A stretch of DNA of 55,016 bases from JAKSSE01 sp045597645 (GTDB lineage Bacteria > Bacillota > Clostridia > Lachnospirales > Lachnospiraceae): the NCBI GenBank assembly GCA_045597645.1, contig JAZLKM010000042.1, positions 1-55,016 on the forward strand, given 5' to 3'. Position numbers and translations under genes: made by a program. The notes beneath the pieces are model-generated. The model was given only the letters and a program-made list of their open reading frames with translations, searched no databases and was not told where the DNA came from. This document shows, one piece after another, positions 34,667-43,925 of this stretch (positions are counted from its first letter, which is position 1; each line of letters begins with the position of its first letter).

Positions 34667-35581
34667 TTATTGCGCAGTCCTCAGATATGCTTCCACATTA
34701 GTGATAGCTACTGCACCGTCAGCTGCTGCAGTCACCACCTGGCGAAGCTGCTTAGTCCTGCAGTCCCCTGCAACAAATAAGCCTGGCGCTGCGGTCTCGC
34801 AGGACTCCCCTGCCACAATATATCCTCTTTCATCCAAAACTGACTTATCATCGATGAAGGAAGTAACAGGCTCCATTCCTATTGCTATAAACACGCCATC
34901 GCAAGCCAGCTCAGCTGATTCGCTTCCATCCAACTTAGTGAGGGTCACACTTTTTACGCAATCTATACCATTTATCTTTGCAATAGTCTGGGATAAATGT
35001 AACTCAATATTCGGTGTATTTTTTACCGCATCCTGCAGCACCTTAGCTCCTCTGAATTCATCTCTTCTGTGAATCAGATGCACCTTGGTACAACCTCTGG
35101 CCAGATACAACGCATCCTCTAGTGCTACGTCGCCTCCGCCCATTACACATACTTCCTTGCCCTTGAAAAAAGCTCCATCGCAGGTGGCGCAATATGATAC
35201 TCCCATTCCAGACAGTTCTTCTTCCCCCGGCACTCCCAGGTGCTTATTCTTAGCTCCGGTAGCTACCACTACCGTCTTAGCCTCATAGATATTCTTTTTT
35301 GTCTCAACAGTCCAAGCTTCCCCCTGGCGTCTTACACTTTTGACACGCTCAATAAGTATCTGTGCCCCCATTGCCACCGCGTGATCCTTGAATGCATTGC
35401 CCAAATCAAGGCCGCTTAAGCTTCTAAAGCCGGGATAATTCTCAATCTCATAAGTGTTGACTATCTGTCCGCCACTCATGTAACTCGCTTCAAGTACCAG
35501 CACATCCAGCATTGCCCTTTTTGCATAGATTGCTGCAGACAGCCCTGCAGGGCCACTTCCTATAATGATTACATCATACAT
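34667..35581 (-). CDS. trxB: thioredoxin-disulfide reductase
   Basis: 304 residues. FAD-binding GSGPAGLSAAIYA at the N-terminus, redox-active CATC in VSYCATCDGAFF (about 131-142), NADPH-binding GGGDVALEDAL, and the C-terminal FAD motif GLFVAGDCRTK-LRQVVTAAADG. It transfers electrons from NADPH to thioredoxin. It overlaps cvfB by 8 bases. Confidence 0.95.
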   Translation of the reverse strand: MYDVIIIGSGPAGLSAAIYAKRAMLDVLVLEASYMSGGQIVNTYEIENYPGFRSLSGLDLGNAFKDHAVAMGAQILIERVKSVRRQGEAWTVETKKNIYEAKTVVVATGAKNKHLGVPGEEELSGMGVSYCATCDGAFFKGKEVCVMGGGDVALEDALYLARGCTKVHLIHRRDEFRGAKVLQDAVKNTPNIELHLSQTIAKINGIDCVKSVTLTKLDGSESAELACDGVFIAIGMEPVTSFIDDKSVLDERGYIVAGESCETAAPGLFVAGDCRTKQLRQVVTAAADGAVAITNVEAYLRTAQ

Positions 35582-36410
35582 ATCTGATACACCTCTCCTC
35601 GATGCGAATCCTTCTCTCCTTGTAAAGATGTCCTACAGCTCTCTTAAAGGCAGCTTTAGACAGGCCCGTTTCCCTCTTTATAATCTCCGGAGATGCCTTG
35701 TCTGTAAAAGGAAGTACACCGCCGTACTCTCCTATTATCTCATACACCTTCTCCGCATCATCATTTATCTGAACATAGGCCTTCTCTCTCATTGACAGAT
35801 CCAGCTTGCCATCTGATTTCACGCTGGTCACCCTGGCTGTAATCACATCACCGATATGTAACCATGAAGTATCTTCATGTGCCGGCAGCATCGCCTGATA
35901 CTTGTCATCAACAGCCACAAATGTACCGAAATCACGGCTGAATTCATACACGCGTCCAGACACCTCGTCCCCAGCCTTGTATGGAGAATCTGCCCCCAGC
36001 AGATGATAGATGCCCTTCATGCTGGCACATAGTCTATTTGACTTATCTGCATAGAGTCTAACAAGTACCGTATCACCCTCTTCCACCCTTGCAGTCATCT
36101 CCTTATATGGCAAAAAGAGATCCTTCTCAAGTCCCCAGTCCAAAAATGCCCCTATTTTGGTAAGCTGAGCCACGCGAAGTGGTGCAATCTGATCCATTGT
36201 AAGTCTCGGCATATTCGTGGTTGCAATAAGTCTGTCAGACGAGTCCTTGTATATAAACACTCTAACAGCATCTTTGAAGCCTACGCCCTGTGGTACCTGC
36301 TTTATAGGCAAAAGTACCTTCTCCTCAGGTTCTCCCATAGGCGCCAGGTAGACACCAAAATCCACCTTCTTAACTACATAAAGATCTTGAATTTCACCAA
36401 TTTTAATCAT
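35574..36410 (-). CDS. cvfB: CvfB-type S1 RNA-binding protein
   Basis: 278 residues. Several S1-like OB-fold repeats (about 1-60, 65-130 and 145-210: GDEVSGRVYEFSRDFGTFVAV) are followed by a C-terminal winged helix (about 220-278, ETGLSKAAFKRAVGHLYKERRI). This is the YitL/CvfB architecture. The family binds RNA and influences virulence-factor expression in staphylococci; its role here is unknown. CGGAGAG precedes the ATG. The upstream leader carries a small hairpin and the tRNA-Gln terminator. Confidence 0.9.
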   Translation of the reverse strand: MIKIGEIQDLYVVKKVDFGVYLAPMGEPEEKVLLPIKQVPQGVGFKDAVRVFIYKDSSDRLIATTNMPRLTMDQIAPLRVAQLTKIGAFLDWGLEKDLFLPYKEMTARVEEGDTVLVRLYADKSNRLCASMKGIYHLLGADSPYKAGDEVSGRVYEFSRDFGTFVAVDDKYQAMLPAHEDTSWLHIGDVITARVTSVKSDGKLDLSMREKAYVQINDDAEKVYEIIGEYGGVLPFTDKASPEIIKRETGLSKAAFKRAVGHLYKERRIRIEERCIRYV

Positions 36411-36438
36411 AATGTCTCTCCGTTCTATTAAAACTTAT

Positions 36439-36455
36439 GGCATTCACCGAATGCC
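36439..36455 (-). other. short hairpin in the cvfB leader
   Basis: GGCATTC-GGT-GAATGCC, a perfect 7-bp stem between the tRNA-Gln terminator and the cvfB ribosome-binding site. No T-run follows; function unknown. Confidence 0.4.
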
Positions 36456-36483
36456 TGTTACTTGATTTACACTCGGAAAAAAA

Positions 36484-36512
36484 TGAAAAAGAGCGGATAA
36501 TACTATCCGCTC
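36484..36512 (-). terminator. Rho-independent terminator of tRNA-Gln
   Basis: GAGCGGATA-GTAT-TATCCGCTC, a perfect 9-bp stem, followed by TTTTTCATTTTTTT on the minus strand, 11 bases after the tRNA. Confidence 0.92.
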
Positions 36513-36523
36513 TCATCAATTAG

Positions 36524-36596
36524 CTGGCCCACAAGGATTCGAACCTTGGAAGTGACGGAGTCAGAGTCCGTTGCCTTACCGCTTGGCGATGGGCCA
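36524..36596 (-). tRNA. tRNA-Gln (anticodon CTG)
   Basis: 73 bases. Acceptor TGGCCCA/TGGGCCA with discriminator G, D-arm GCCAAGCGGTAAGGC, anticodon stem ACGGA/TCCGT around CTCTGAC (anticodon CTG, reading CAG), T-arm CAAGG-TTCGAAT-CCTTG. No CCA is encoded. A consensus promoter and a strong terminator enclose it. Confidence 0.96.
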
Positions 36597-36611
36597 TCAG
36601 CACAAGAACAG

Positions 36612-36640
36612 ATTATATATAAGACTCGCATAAAATGCAA
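36612..36640 (-). promoter_or_regulatory. sigma-A promoter of tRNA-Gln
   Basis: TTGCAT (36640-36635), a 17-base spacer and TATAAT (36617-36612). The start would fall about 8-10 bases before the mature 5' end. Confidence 0.88.
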
Positions 36641-36673
36641 GCACTTTTTTAAAATTTTTTAATCATCTGTTTC

Positions 36674-37480
36674 CTATACAAATTTATCGATTACTTCAGC
36701 TATTCCGTCATTGTTATTATCATGTTCTGTGATATAGTCCGCTGCGGCTAACACATCTGGTGCTGCATTAATCATAGCCACGCCAACACCAGCCTCAAGA
36801 ATCATCGGAATATCATTAGAAGCGTCTCCTGCCGCAATTGTATCTGACTTCGATATTCCTAAAATCTCTCTTAGCCTTACAAGTGCACTCCCCTTATTTA
36901 AGCCTGCACATACCACCTCAAGATAATAGGGATTTGAAAAAAAGGAATCCAGACGTCCCGCATACTTTTCCAGTATCCACTGTCTGAACGGTTCTGTGGC
37001 ATCTCTTCCAGCCATATCGAGTGCCAATATCTTCACTGGCTCATTTTCCAGCTTTTCAACACTTTCTATTACAGAAAATGGAGTGAGGGTCCCCTGCGAA
37101 TACCTCCTAATATCTGCATCATCACACCACGGCTCCACTACTACTCCGGTATTAGTGTACGTCTGGATATGGATGCCTCTCTTTTTAGCTTCAGCAAATA
37201 AATCGCGCACCCACTCCATAGGTATCGTCTGCCTAAATACGCTCTCATTCGTACCAGCATCCACGATCTCTCCACCATTGTATGACACAACATAACATCC
37301 AGGCGCATCCAATCCCAACACTTTTGCCTGCTTAAGTGCGCTTACAGTAGGCCTTCCAGTGGATATTATCACCTTATGTCCATCCGCGAGTGCTCCTTTG
37401 ATGGCTTCCATATTGCCAGTGGTTACCTGCTTATCTTTATTTAGTAGTGTACCGTCCAGGTCCAAAAATATAGCTTTCAT
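36674..37480 (-). CDS. Cof-type HAD phosphatase
   Basis: 268 residues from ATG 37480 (MKAIFLDLDGTLLN), 1 base after the stop of the GGDEF-EAL gene. HAD motif I is FLDLDGTLLN, motif II ISTGRP, and motif III/IV NKGSALVRL and IAAGDASNDIPMIL. A type C2B cap lies between motifs II and III. Members dephosphorylate sugar phosphates or flavin and cofactor intermediates; the substrate is not predictable. Translation is probably coupled to the upstream gene as no ribosome-binding site is visible. Confidence 0.9.
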   Translation of the reverse strand: MKAIFLDLDGTLLNKDKQVTTGNMEAIKGALADGHKVIISTGRPTVSALKQAKVLGLDAPGCYVVSYNGGEIVDAGTNESVFRQTIPMEWVRDLFAEAKKRGIHIQTYTNTGVVVEPWCDDADIRRYSQGTLTPFSVIESVEKLENEPVKILALDMAGRDATEPFRQWILEKYAGRLDSFFSNPYYLEVVCAGLNKGSALVRLREILGISKSDTIAAGDASNDIPMILEAGVGVAMINAAPDVLAAADYITEHDNNNDGIAEVIDKFV

Positions 37481-37481
37481 A

Positions 37482-40127
37482 TTATGCGTTAAGTACGTAT
37501 TTTTTCTCAAAGTCCTCCGCTGTCATGGGCTTATCAAAATAGTATCCCTGTATCAGCGTAATGTGGTTTTCTTTAATCTTATTGTACTGCACCAGTTCCT
37601 CGACGCCCTCTGCGCATACAGTAACATCAAGTACACTGGCAAGCTCCGCCATCATACGGACAAATGAATCTGAAAATTCATCCCTTCCCAAATCCATTAC
37701 AAAGCATCTATCAATCTTGATTACATCTATAGGCAATTCGCGAATATGGTTAAGCGATGCATAGCCTGTACCAAAATCATCAAGCGCCACACGCACTCCC
37801 AGCCTTCTGATATCAGCCAGCACCTTCTTCATGCGGCGAAGATCATTTATAGCCAGGCTCTCAGTCACCTCAACAGTAAGGTTGTTAGGATTAATTCCGG
37901 TACGCTTTATAGTCTCCTCAATCTTGTCAACGCAGTCGTTTTGCAGCAACTGTACTACCGACAAGTTGACATTGACCTTGTATCCAGGATGTCCCATCTC
38001 ATTCCAGTAGCGCAGGTGCTCACATGATTTCTCCAGCACGTAGTCGCCAATCTGGACAATCAGTCCCATATACTCAGCCAGAGAGATAAAATCATCTGGT
38101 CTTACAAAGCCAAGATTAGGTGAATTCCATCTGACCAGTGCCTCCGCTCCACAGCAGAAGTCCGGTGTACCACTCACGTCAGTTATAGGCTGGAAGTACA
38201 CCTCAAACTCATTACACCCTGAGTGAACAGCTTTCTTTAGACCGTGCTCAAGATTGATTCTCTTGCTTGTGCCAGCGCCAGCTTCCTCTGCGTAGAACTC
38301 CATGCGATTTTTGCCCTTGCGCTTAGCTTCGTATAGAGCAATATCCACCTTTTGTATCAGCTTTTCGGCATTGTCTGCATCCCTTGGAAACCTGGCCACA
38401 CCAATACTGGCCGAGCAGAAATACTCGGAATCATTCAATAGCCACGGCTTGTCAAATACCTTGTGTATCTGCTCCACCGTATCATCAAACAAGTTAAAAT
38501 ACAGCGGTGATAACAGGATTGCAAACTCATCACCACCCACACGATAGGTGCCAAATGTGGTGCCTCTGACTTCTTTAATGCGCTCGCCTATCTCGCGGAG
38601 CAAAGTATCGCCCCACTGATGTCCCAGGCTCTCATTAATCTGCTTAAAATCATCTATATCAATATAGAAAAGAGCTCCCTGCATACCAGTCTCAGTAGCC
38701 ACCGCAAACTGCTTCATAAGGTCTCTTTCAAGCTTCATTCTGTTGTTAAGTCCAGTGAGGTAATCTCGGCTGGCCTGCTGCTCTATCTCCTCCTGATATT
38801 GCTTAATCTTGGTAATATCATAGATAGTAACAAGTCTCACCTTGCGGCCATCCACCCATTTACTGTCTGTCTGTTGAGCCTCATAGTGGCTTCCTGATAT
38901 CCTATATTCGGTAGGCTCAACAATCGGCTTTTCTGCCCAAAAGCTCTCCTCAAACTCGTCTGTAAGAGACTTATCAGCAAACATATTGTTATAAGTCTGA
39001 TTGCAGTACAGTGTCTGGTGAGTAGCTATATCCACTACCCTTATGCCACAGCCCACATGCTCTAAGAGCCCCTCAAGGCTGGCATAAGAACTAGCCAGAG
39101 AATTTCTGGTTATACGTTTCATCAGTATGTTCTGTATGACACGTCTAATCTCATTAAAGAACTTAATATCATCGACAGACCAGCTGCGGTCATTTTCCAA
39201 TTCCAAAAATACCAGATACATGCCAAGCTCGCCGGCCACATTGATTGGCAAAAATACTCCGGCTCTAATCTGCTGAGAATCAAATAGCTGTCTGAACTCA
39301 GCAGGCAGTGAAGTTCCTGTAGAAATGGTATAAGGCTTACCGTTAAAAAAGGGCAGTTCACTGAGCTCGTACCCGCTCTGATTATCAAATCTGGTAAGAT
39401 GCGGCTCTTTACACCATCCGCTGAGATTGTCTACCTTATCTCCCTCCTTGTTGAGTCTAAGAAGGCATGCGTAGCTGACATTGGCATATACCATCGCTTC
39501 TCTCAAAATGTCATATGACACTGAAGAAAAGCTTTCCTCAGAGTCAATAAGGGACATAATTCTGGTAAGCGTATCCGTACGACGCAATTGTCTTAACGAC
39601 TCCTCACTAGATTCCTGGCTAATCTGCGCAGCGCGTCTAAGCTCTGACTCGTCAAGCTTTGCTTTCATATATTGCTTGGCAACAGTCTCAATTAGACCCA
39701 CTGAATGCTCATAGCTGGTTAGGTCTGTAACATAAAGCGACTGCGGTACTTCAATATCCTCCGGAACAAGTTCAGCAATAACGCCTGATACCAGCCAAGC
39801 TGCAACCGGAGAATCTGCTACCTTAAGGCTAATAGCATAGAGCTTAATAAACGGTGGCAATCCGTCAGCCTCTATAACATCCTCCAGACTGCTTCGCATT
39901 ATCCTTGATAGCAGATCATCCATTATACTATCAGTGATATACTGTCCCAAAAATTCCTTGGCATCGTCATCTACATCTAAATTAGTAATGCGTCCTCTGA
40001 ATTTGCCATAGCATACAGCATAGATATGATTTGCCACTGCAAATCTCTCTGCCATCTGCTGTAAATCATCAGACATGAAAAATGCAACGCTTGCATCGTT
40101 TTCTGTTGTAGAAGTGTTATGAGTCAT
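37482..40127 (-). CDS. GAF-PAS-GGDEF-EAL cyclic-di-GMP enzyme
   Basis: 881 residues, no transmembrane segment. An uncharacterised N-terminal region (1-185) is followed by a GAF domain (about 190-335) and a PAS-like domain (about 345-440). The diguanylate cyclase has an intact GGDEF at 531-535 and no RxxD inhibitory site just upstream. The EAL phosphodiesterase starts with EAL at 662-664. Its catalytic set is intact: NVNLSV, VEVTES, DDFGTGYASL, IKIDR, CAEGVE and QGYYFDKP. Both activities are therefore possible, with the sensor domains deciding the balance. It directly follows a PilZ receptor gene (TAG-ATG), so enzyme and receptor are made together. Confidence 0.93.
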   Translation of the reverse strand: MTHNTSTTENDASVAFFMSDDLQQMAERFAVANHIYAVCYGKFRGRITNLDVDDDAKEFLGQYITDSIMDDLLSRIMRSSLEDVIEADGLPPFIKLYAISLKVADSPVAAWLVSGVIAELVPEDIEVPQSLYVTDLTSYEHSVGLIETVAKQYMKAKLDESELRRAAQISQESSEESLRQLRRTDTLTRIMSLIDSEESFSSVSYDILREAMVYANVSYACLLRLNKEGDKVDNLSGWCKEPHLTRFDNQSGYELSELPFFNGKPYTISTGTSLPAEFRQLFDSQQIRAGVFLPINVAGELGMYLVFLELENDRSWSVDDIKFFNEIRRVIQNILMKRITRNSLASSYASLEGLLEHVGCGIRVVDIATHQTLYCNQTYNNMFADKSLTDEFEESFWAEKPIVEPTEYRISGSHYEAQQTDSKWVDGRKVRLVTIYDITKIKQYQEEIEQQASRDYLTGLNNRMKLERDLMKQFAVATETGMQGALFYIDIDDFKQINESLGHQWGDTLLREIGERIKEVRGTTFGTYRVGGDEFAILLSPLYFNLFDDTVEQIHKVFDKPWLLNDSEYFCSASIGVARFPRDADNAEKLIQKVDIALYEAKRKGKNRMEFYAEEAGAGTSKRINLEHGLKKAVHSGCNEFEVYFQPITDVSGTPDFCCGAEALVRWNSPNLGFVRPDDFISLAEYMGLIVQIGDYVLEKSCEHLRYWNEMGHPGYKVNVNLSVVQLLQNDCVDKIEETIKRTGINPNNLTVEVTESLAINDLRRMKKVLADIRRLGVRVALDDFGTGYASLNHIRELPIDVIKIDRCFVMDLGRDEFSDSFVRMMAELASVLDVTVCAEGVEELVQYNKIKENHITLIQGYYFDKPMTAEDFEKKYVLNA

Positions 40128-40706
40128 CTATCGTGTCTCCACTGAAATAATCTTGCAGCCATACTCCTCATCCTGAATCGTAGTGTTCTGCTTTCTAACC
40201 ACCTTACAGGTGATAATCATTCTATGTCCATCTTTGCGAGCACTTATTCTAATTACATCCTTGGGCTCAATATGCTCCGAAGGTGCACTAACCAATACCC
40301 CCGTGGCGCTCATATTTATTACTTTAATGCCAAATGATGTCTCACCGTCCTCTGTACCGTCAGGTTTTCTAACCAGATTACATACCCCAAGCATGTTTAC
40401 TGTGTACCTGGTGCTCACTCGGTCATTTTTCTCAATGCCCCTAGAAAGCTTTATCTCTACTCTGCCAGACACCCTGCTGCCGCCCAGAACTCCATGAAAC
40501 TCCATTAGAGCCGAAGGCGCAAATACCAGTACTCTGACCGGCTGCCTTTCCGAAGAAAAAAGAGCGGCCGAGTCCACCTCAACAGTATCTCTAACCTTGT
40601 CAAAGGTTCTAATATAAGTATCAGCTAATTGTTCATCTGTATTGACTGTGCGGATGATAATCCTGCATCCATTCAAATCTTCCTTGGTTATCATACTAGT
40701 TGTCAT
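40128..40706 (-). CDS. PilZ-domain c-di-GMP receptor, YcgR-like layout
   Basis: 192 residues. An N-terminal beta-rich YcgR/PilZN-like domain (about 12-88) is followed by PilZ (about 92-190). The c-di-GMP binding motifs are complete: RxxxR as Arg96-Arg100 (RVSTR) and N-x-S-x-x-G as Asn131-Gly136 (NMSATG). Such two-domain proteins often act on flagellar motors; no flagellar gene is in the window, so the target is open. Two starts are possible, 40706 (GGAG one base away) and 40694 (after the cysE stop); neither is well spaced. Confidence 0.87.
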   Translation of the reverse strand: MTTSMITKEDLNGCRIIIRTVNTDEQLADTYIRTFDKVRDTVEVDSAALFSSERQPVRVLVFAPSALMEFHGVLGGSRVSGRVEIKLSRGIEKNDRVSTRYTVNMLGVCNLVRKPDGTEDGETSFGIKVINMSATGVLVSAPSEHIEPKDVIRISARKDGHRMIITCKVVRKQNTTIQDEEYGCKIISVETR

Positions 40707-41568
40707 TCTCCGGTGTGCGCATTGATAGCTCTGGGTTCTTAACTGTAACTCTGGTATTCTTCGGCACTGAGCTCACAATAAAGGCACTGCCGCCGATGAT
40801 AGAATTCTCACCAATTACGGTCTCGCCTCCCAGTACAGAAGCATTTGAATAAATAACTACATTATCCTCTATAGTAGGATGACGTTTCACTCCCGAAAGT
40901 GCCTGACCATCCTTTGTTGAAAGAGCGCCAAGCGTAACGCCCTGATAGAGCTTAACATGATTGCCAATGACAGTGGTCTCGCCGATGACAATTCCTGTTG
41001 CATGGTCCATGAAAAAGTACTCGCCAATAGTAGCACGCGCATTTATATCCACTCCAGAACCACTGTGCGCATACTCAGTCATGATACGCGGAATAAGCGG
41101 CACATTCTGTAAATATAATTCATGGGCTAACCTGTAGATAAAGATTGCAAAAAGGCCTGGGTATGAAAAGATAATCTCCTGCTTGCTCTGAGCTGCCGGA
41201 TCGCCATCATAGAAAGCATCCACATCCTTAAGCAGCATAGACTGCACATACGGTAGTCTGTCAAAAAAAGCATCGCTGATCTGAGTCACTCTGGCATCAT
41301 CACCCTTGCCCACAAATTCAAGAGCTGCCTTAAGCTGAGCATTAAGTCTACCGCGTATACTCACCAAAAGCTCACCAATATAGTACGCATAGTGCTCAGA
41401 GTCAATTGACTCATCTGAAAAATACCCCGGGAAAATAACGCATCGGAGATCCTTAATTATACTGATGATTTCTGCTCGTGACGGAAGATTAAGTCCCTGC
41501 TTTATATGTTCAAATACCGGTGCCTCGTAATTGTCTTCAATTCTAGAAACAATACTTTCCAGATTCAT
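40696..41568 (-). CDS. serine O-acetyltransferase (long form, EpsC/CysE-type)
   Basis: 290 residues. A helical N-terminal domain (1-175) precedes a left-handed beta-helix of hexapeptide repeats. The active region is FMDHATGIVIGETTVIGNHVKLYQGVTLGA, shown here as motifs FMDHATG, GIVIGET and YQGVTLGA with catalytic His/Asp. It acetylates serine for cysteine synthesis. It is larger than enterobacterial CysE because of the N-terminal extension. It overlaps both neighbours (TAATG with the flavin reductase; 11 bases with PilZ), an unexpected partnership of cysteine synthesis with c-di-GMP genes. Confidence 0.92.
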   Translation of the reverse strand: MNLESIVSRIEDNYEAPVFEHIKQGLNLPSRAEIISIIKDLRCVIFPGYFSDESIDSEHYAYYIGELLVSIRGRLNAQLKAALEFVGKGDDARVTQISDAFFDRLPYVQSMLLKDVDAFYDGDPAAQSKQEIIFSYPGLFAIFIYRLAHELYLQNVPLIPRIMTEYAHSGSGVDINARATIGEYFFMDHATGIVIGETTVIGNHVKLYQGVTLGALSTKDGQALSGVKRHPTIEDNVVIYSNASVLGGETVIGENSIIGGSAFIVSSVPKNTRVTVKNPELSMRTPENDN

Positions 41569-42074
41569 TATCTCGCCATAACCTCCAATATCTCACCTAT
41601 ATACATGGTGTGATAGTCACCCTCTTTATAGAAATTCTCTTTGATAGACTTATCAACGAAGTCCTCCGGATTGATTTTTGTAGCAGACAACTTCTGACAT
41701 AGGAAAACGAAATTGCCCTCATCAATAAATGGTATACCCTTCTTATGATTTACATTAAGTCTGGCTGACGCAATCTTATCCTCATTGCGTCCAGACACTG
41801 AGCCCAAATACTTCAGCTCCTTTTTATATTTTTCCTCAAAAAAGGTAAGAGAAAAGAAATCTGTTTTATCCAAAAATTCCTTGGTATATCTGCTTTCACG
41901 AACCACTATGCATACCACATGCTTATTCCACATCTCTCCTACGTATCCCCATGATGCAGTCATCGCATTATATTTTTTGCCGTCTGATACAGTAATGACA
42001 CCCCAGTCCTTACCTATCTTGTCAAATGGATTAAACTCAAGCTGATTGATTGGATATGGTTGAAAAGTATGCAT
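41568..42074 (-). CDS. flavin reductase-like FMN-binding protein
   Basis: 168 residues. It has the split-barrel flavin-reductase fold with an N-terminal flavin-binding motif region NAMTASWGYVGEMWNKHVV and a DFFSLTFFEEKYK segment. Single-domain members bind FMN and reduce flavins or serve unknown redox roles. It is first in the five-gene c-di-GMP operon. AGGGGG lies 4 bases before ATG. The terminator of the ABC genes lies 36 bases upstream. Confidence 0.85.
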   Translation of the reverse strand: MHTFQPYPINQLEFNPFDKIGKDWGVITVSDGKKYNAMTASWGYVGEMWNKHVVCIVVRESRYTKEFLDKTDFFSLTFFEEKYKKELKYLGSVSGRNEDKIASARLNVNHKKGIPFIDEGNFVFLCQKLSATKINPEDFVDKSIKENFYKEGDYHTMYIGEILEVMAR

Positions 42075-42110
42075 AAGACCCCCTACTTTTGCTCAAATAA
42101 ACTAGTAAAT

Positions 42111-42152
42111 AAAAAACAATGTCGCGACCTTGCAACGCAAAATCACGACATT
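42111..42152 (-). terminator. Rho-independent terminator after the heterodimeric ABC genes
   Basis: AATGTCGTG pairs with CGCGACATT (one G-T pair) across a 17-base loop; G then TTTTTT follow on the minus strand. Confidence 0.8.
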
Positions 42153-42158
42153 ATTCTA

Positions 42159-43925
42159 TCATACATTCAACTCGTAATAAAGACCTTTCTTGGCCATTAG
42201 CTCACTATGATTACCCTCCTCAGCAATGCCCTTATTGCTGATGTAAAGTATCCTGTCAGCATCTCTTATAGTAGACAATCTATGTGCCACTATAAATGCC
42301 GTCTTGTTCTTAATAATAATATCTAGAGCCTGTTTTATCAGTATCTCCGTGGTGGTATCTATCGCACTTGTCGCCTCATCCAAGATGATAACGGAAGGAT
42401 CCTTAAGCACGATTCTGGCAAAGCTTATAAGCTGTTTTTCGCCAGCCGAAAGGCCAGCCCCCTTTTCCTCCAGTACATGCTGATAGCCATCTTTAAATTT
42501 CATTATAAGTGTATCTGCATGAATAAGCTTAGCTGCCGCTATACATTCTTCGTCGCTAGCCCCCCATTTTCCATACCGGATATTATCCATTATGGTCCCT
42601 TTGAATATAAACGGGTCCTGCATAAGCACACCCACCTCTTGGCGCAATGACTTAAGTGTAGCGTCGCGCACATCCACGCCATCTACCTGCACCGAGCCTT
42701 CCTTTACGTCGTAGAATCTGGTCAGCATGGAAATGACTGTGGTCTTGCCAGCTCCAGTCGGTCCTACCAAGGCAATGGTCTCCCCAGGGGTCACGTGCAA
42801 ATCAAAATGTTCCAGAATATTTACATCCTCATCGTAGGCAAAGGTTACATCATTAAAATCAATCTTACCTTTAACATTGCTAATATCAACAGCTCCTGGC
42901 CTTTCCTCTATTGCTGATGGATAATCAATCGTATCGAACACCTGCTCAAGATTAGAGCTCACCTGCGCCAGTTCCTGTATAATAGTTGTTAGCTGCATCA
43001 AAGGCTCCTGGAATGAACCCATGTAGGTGGTAAACGTGATAACCATACCTGCGGTAACCACATCATTTCCAGCCAGAATCATTGACAATGCCACTCCGTA
43101 AATGCAGAGCGTGCCCACATTCCAAAACAGCATAACAACGGGAAAGTTCAGCTTCGCTCTCTTTGTGATGTGATACCACCAGTTGGCCGCATCCTCATGT
43201 ATTTCCTTGTATAGTCTGGTGTTCTCCTCTACTCGATTATAGTTCTTAACTATCTGCTCCCCCATTATCGATTCAACCAAAAATGCTGAACGATTAGAAT
43301 TCTTCTGCCTCTGAGCCGTAAACATAGTGCGCAGCTTTTTTCTGAGATTAAAGATGGCGAACATCATAGGCACGATTGTAAATAATACAATCAGTGTCAG
43401 TCTCGGGCTAAGTGACAGCATAAATACAGTGACCACCACCAGCTTGACAATATATATGGCGAACATCATTACATAATTAGAAAAGAAATCCGCCAGTGCA
43501 TTGATGTACTCTGTTACCCTGACGACAATCTTACCATCAGGCCTGTTGTCAAAGTAGTCGAACGAAAGCTTCTGTAGTCTTTCGAAAATCTCGGTACGAA
43601 TGGTAGATATAATCTTCAGACCCATTTTTCCCATAGCTCTGGTCTGCACAAAGGTTGATACTATCTCCACTGCGGCAAGAAGTATCAGAATCCCGCCAAC
43701 ATAGATTAGTTCTTTGTAATCATCCTGAAGCACCAGCTTATCTACTATATACTGTAATACCCTAGGCGGAATTAAAGACGCGACACTGGCCACCAGCATC
43801 ATAATAGTCATTGTAATCAAAAGCCTCTTATAAGGCAGTATGTATTTTACAGTTCTTGCGAGCTGCTTGATATCCACCTGCTTTTCAATTTTTTCATCCT
43901 CAAAGTAGGTATTTCTCTTAGCCAA
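42159..43925 (-). CDS. ABC exporter half, catalytic-site subunit
   Basis: 588 residues from TTG 43925, chosen because a perfect GGAGGTGAT lies 8 bases upstream; the ATG at 43940 has no ribosome site. Six transmembrane helices (about 30-310) precede an ATPase with Walker A GPTGAGKTT. Walker B IILDEATSAID has the catalytic Glu and the switch His is in VAHRLSTI. Its signature is the non-canonical GLSAGEKQL. It overlaps the partner gene by 8 bases. Together they form a type IV (B-family) heterodimeric exporter of drugs, lipids or peptides; the substrate is unknown. Confidence 0.93.
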   Translation of the reverse strand: MAKRNTYFEDEKIEKQVDIKQLARTVKYILPYKRLLITMTIMMLVASVASLIPPRVLQYIVDKLVLQDDYKELIYVGGILILLAAVEIVSTFVQTRAMGKMGLKIISTIRTEIFERLQKLSFDYFDNRPDGKIVVRVTEYINALADFFSNYVMMFAIYIVKLVVVTVFMLSLSPRLTLIVLFTIVPMMFAIFNLRKKLRTMFTAQRQKNSNRSAFLVESIMGEQIVKNYNRVEENTRLYKEIHEDAANWWYHITKRAKLNFPVVMLFWNVGTLCIYGVALSMILAGNDVVTAGMVITFTTYMGSFQEPLMQLTTIIQELAQVSSNLEQVFDTIDYPSAIEERPGAVDISNVKGKIDFNDVTFAYDEDVNILEHFDLHVTPGETIALVGPTGAGKTTVISMLTRFYDVKEGSVQVDGVDVRDATLKSLRQEVGVLMQDPFIFKGTIMDNIRYGKWGASDEECIAAAKLIHADTLIMKFKDGYQHVLEEKGAGLSAGEKQLISFARIVLKDPSVIILDEATSAIDTTTEILIKQALDIIIKNKTAFIVAHRLSTIRDADRILYISNKGIAEEGNHSELMAKKGLYYELNV

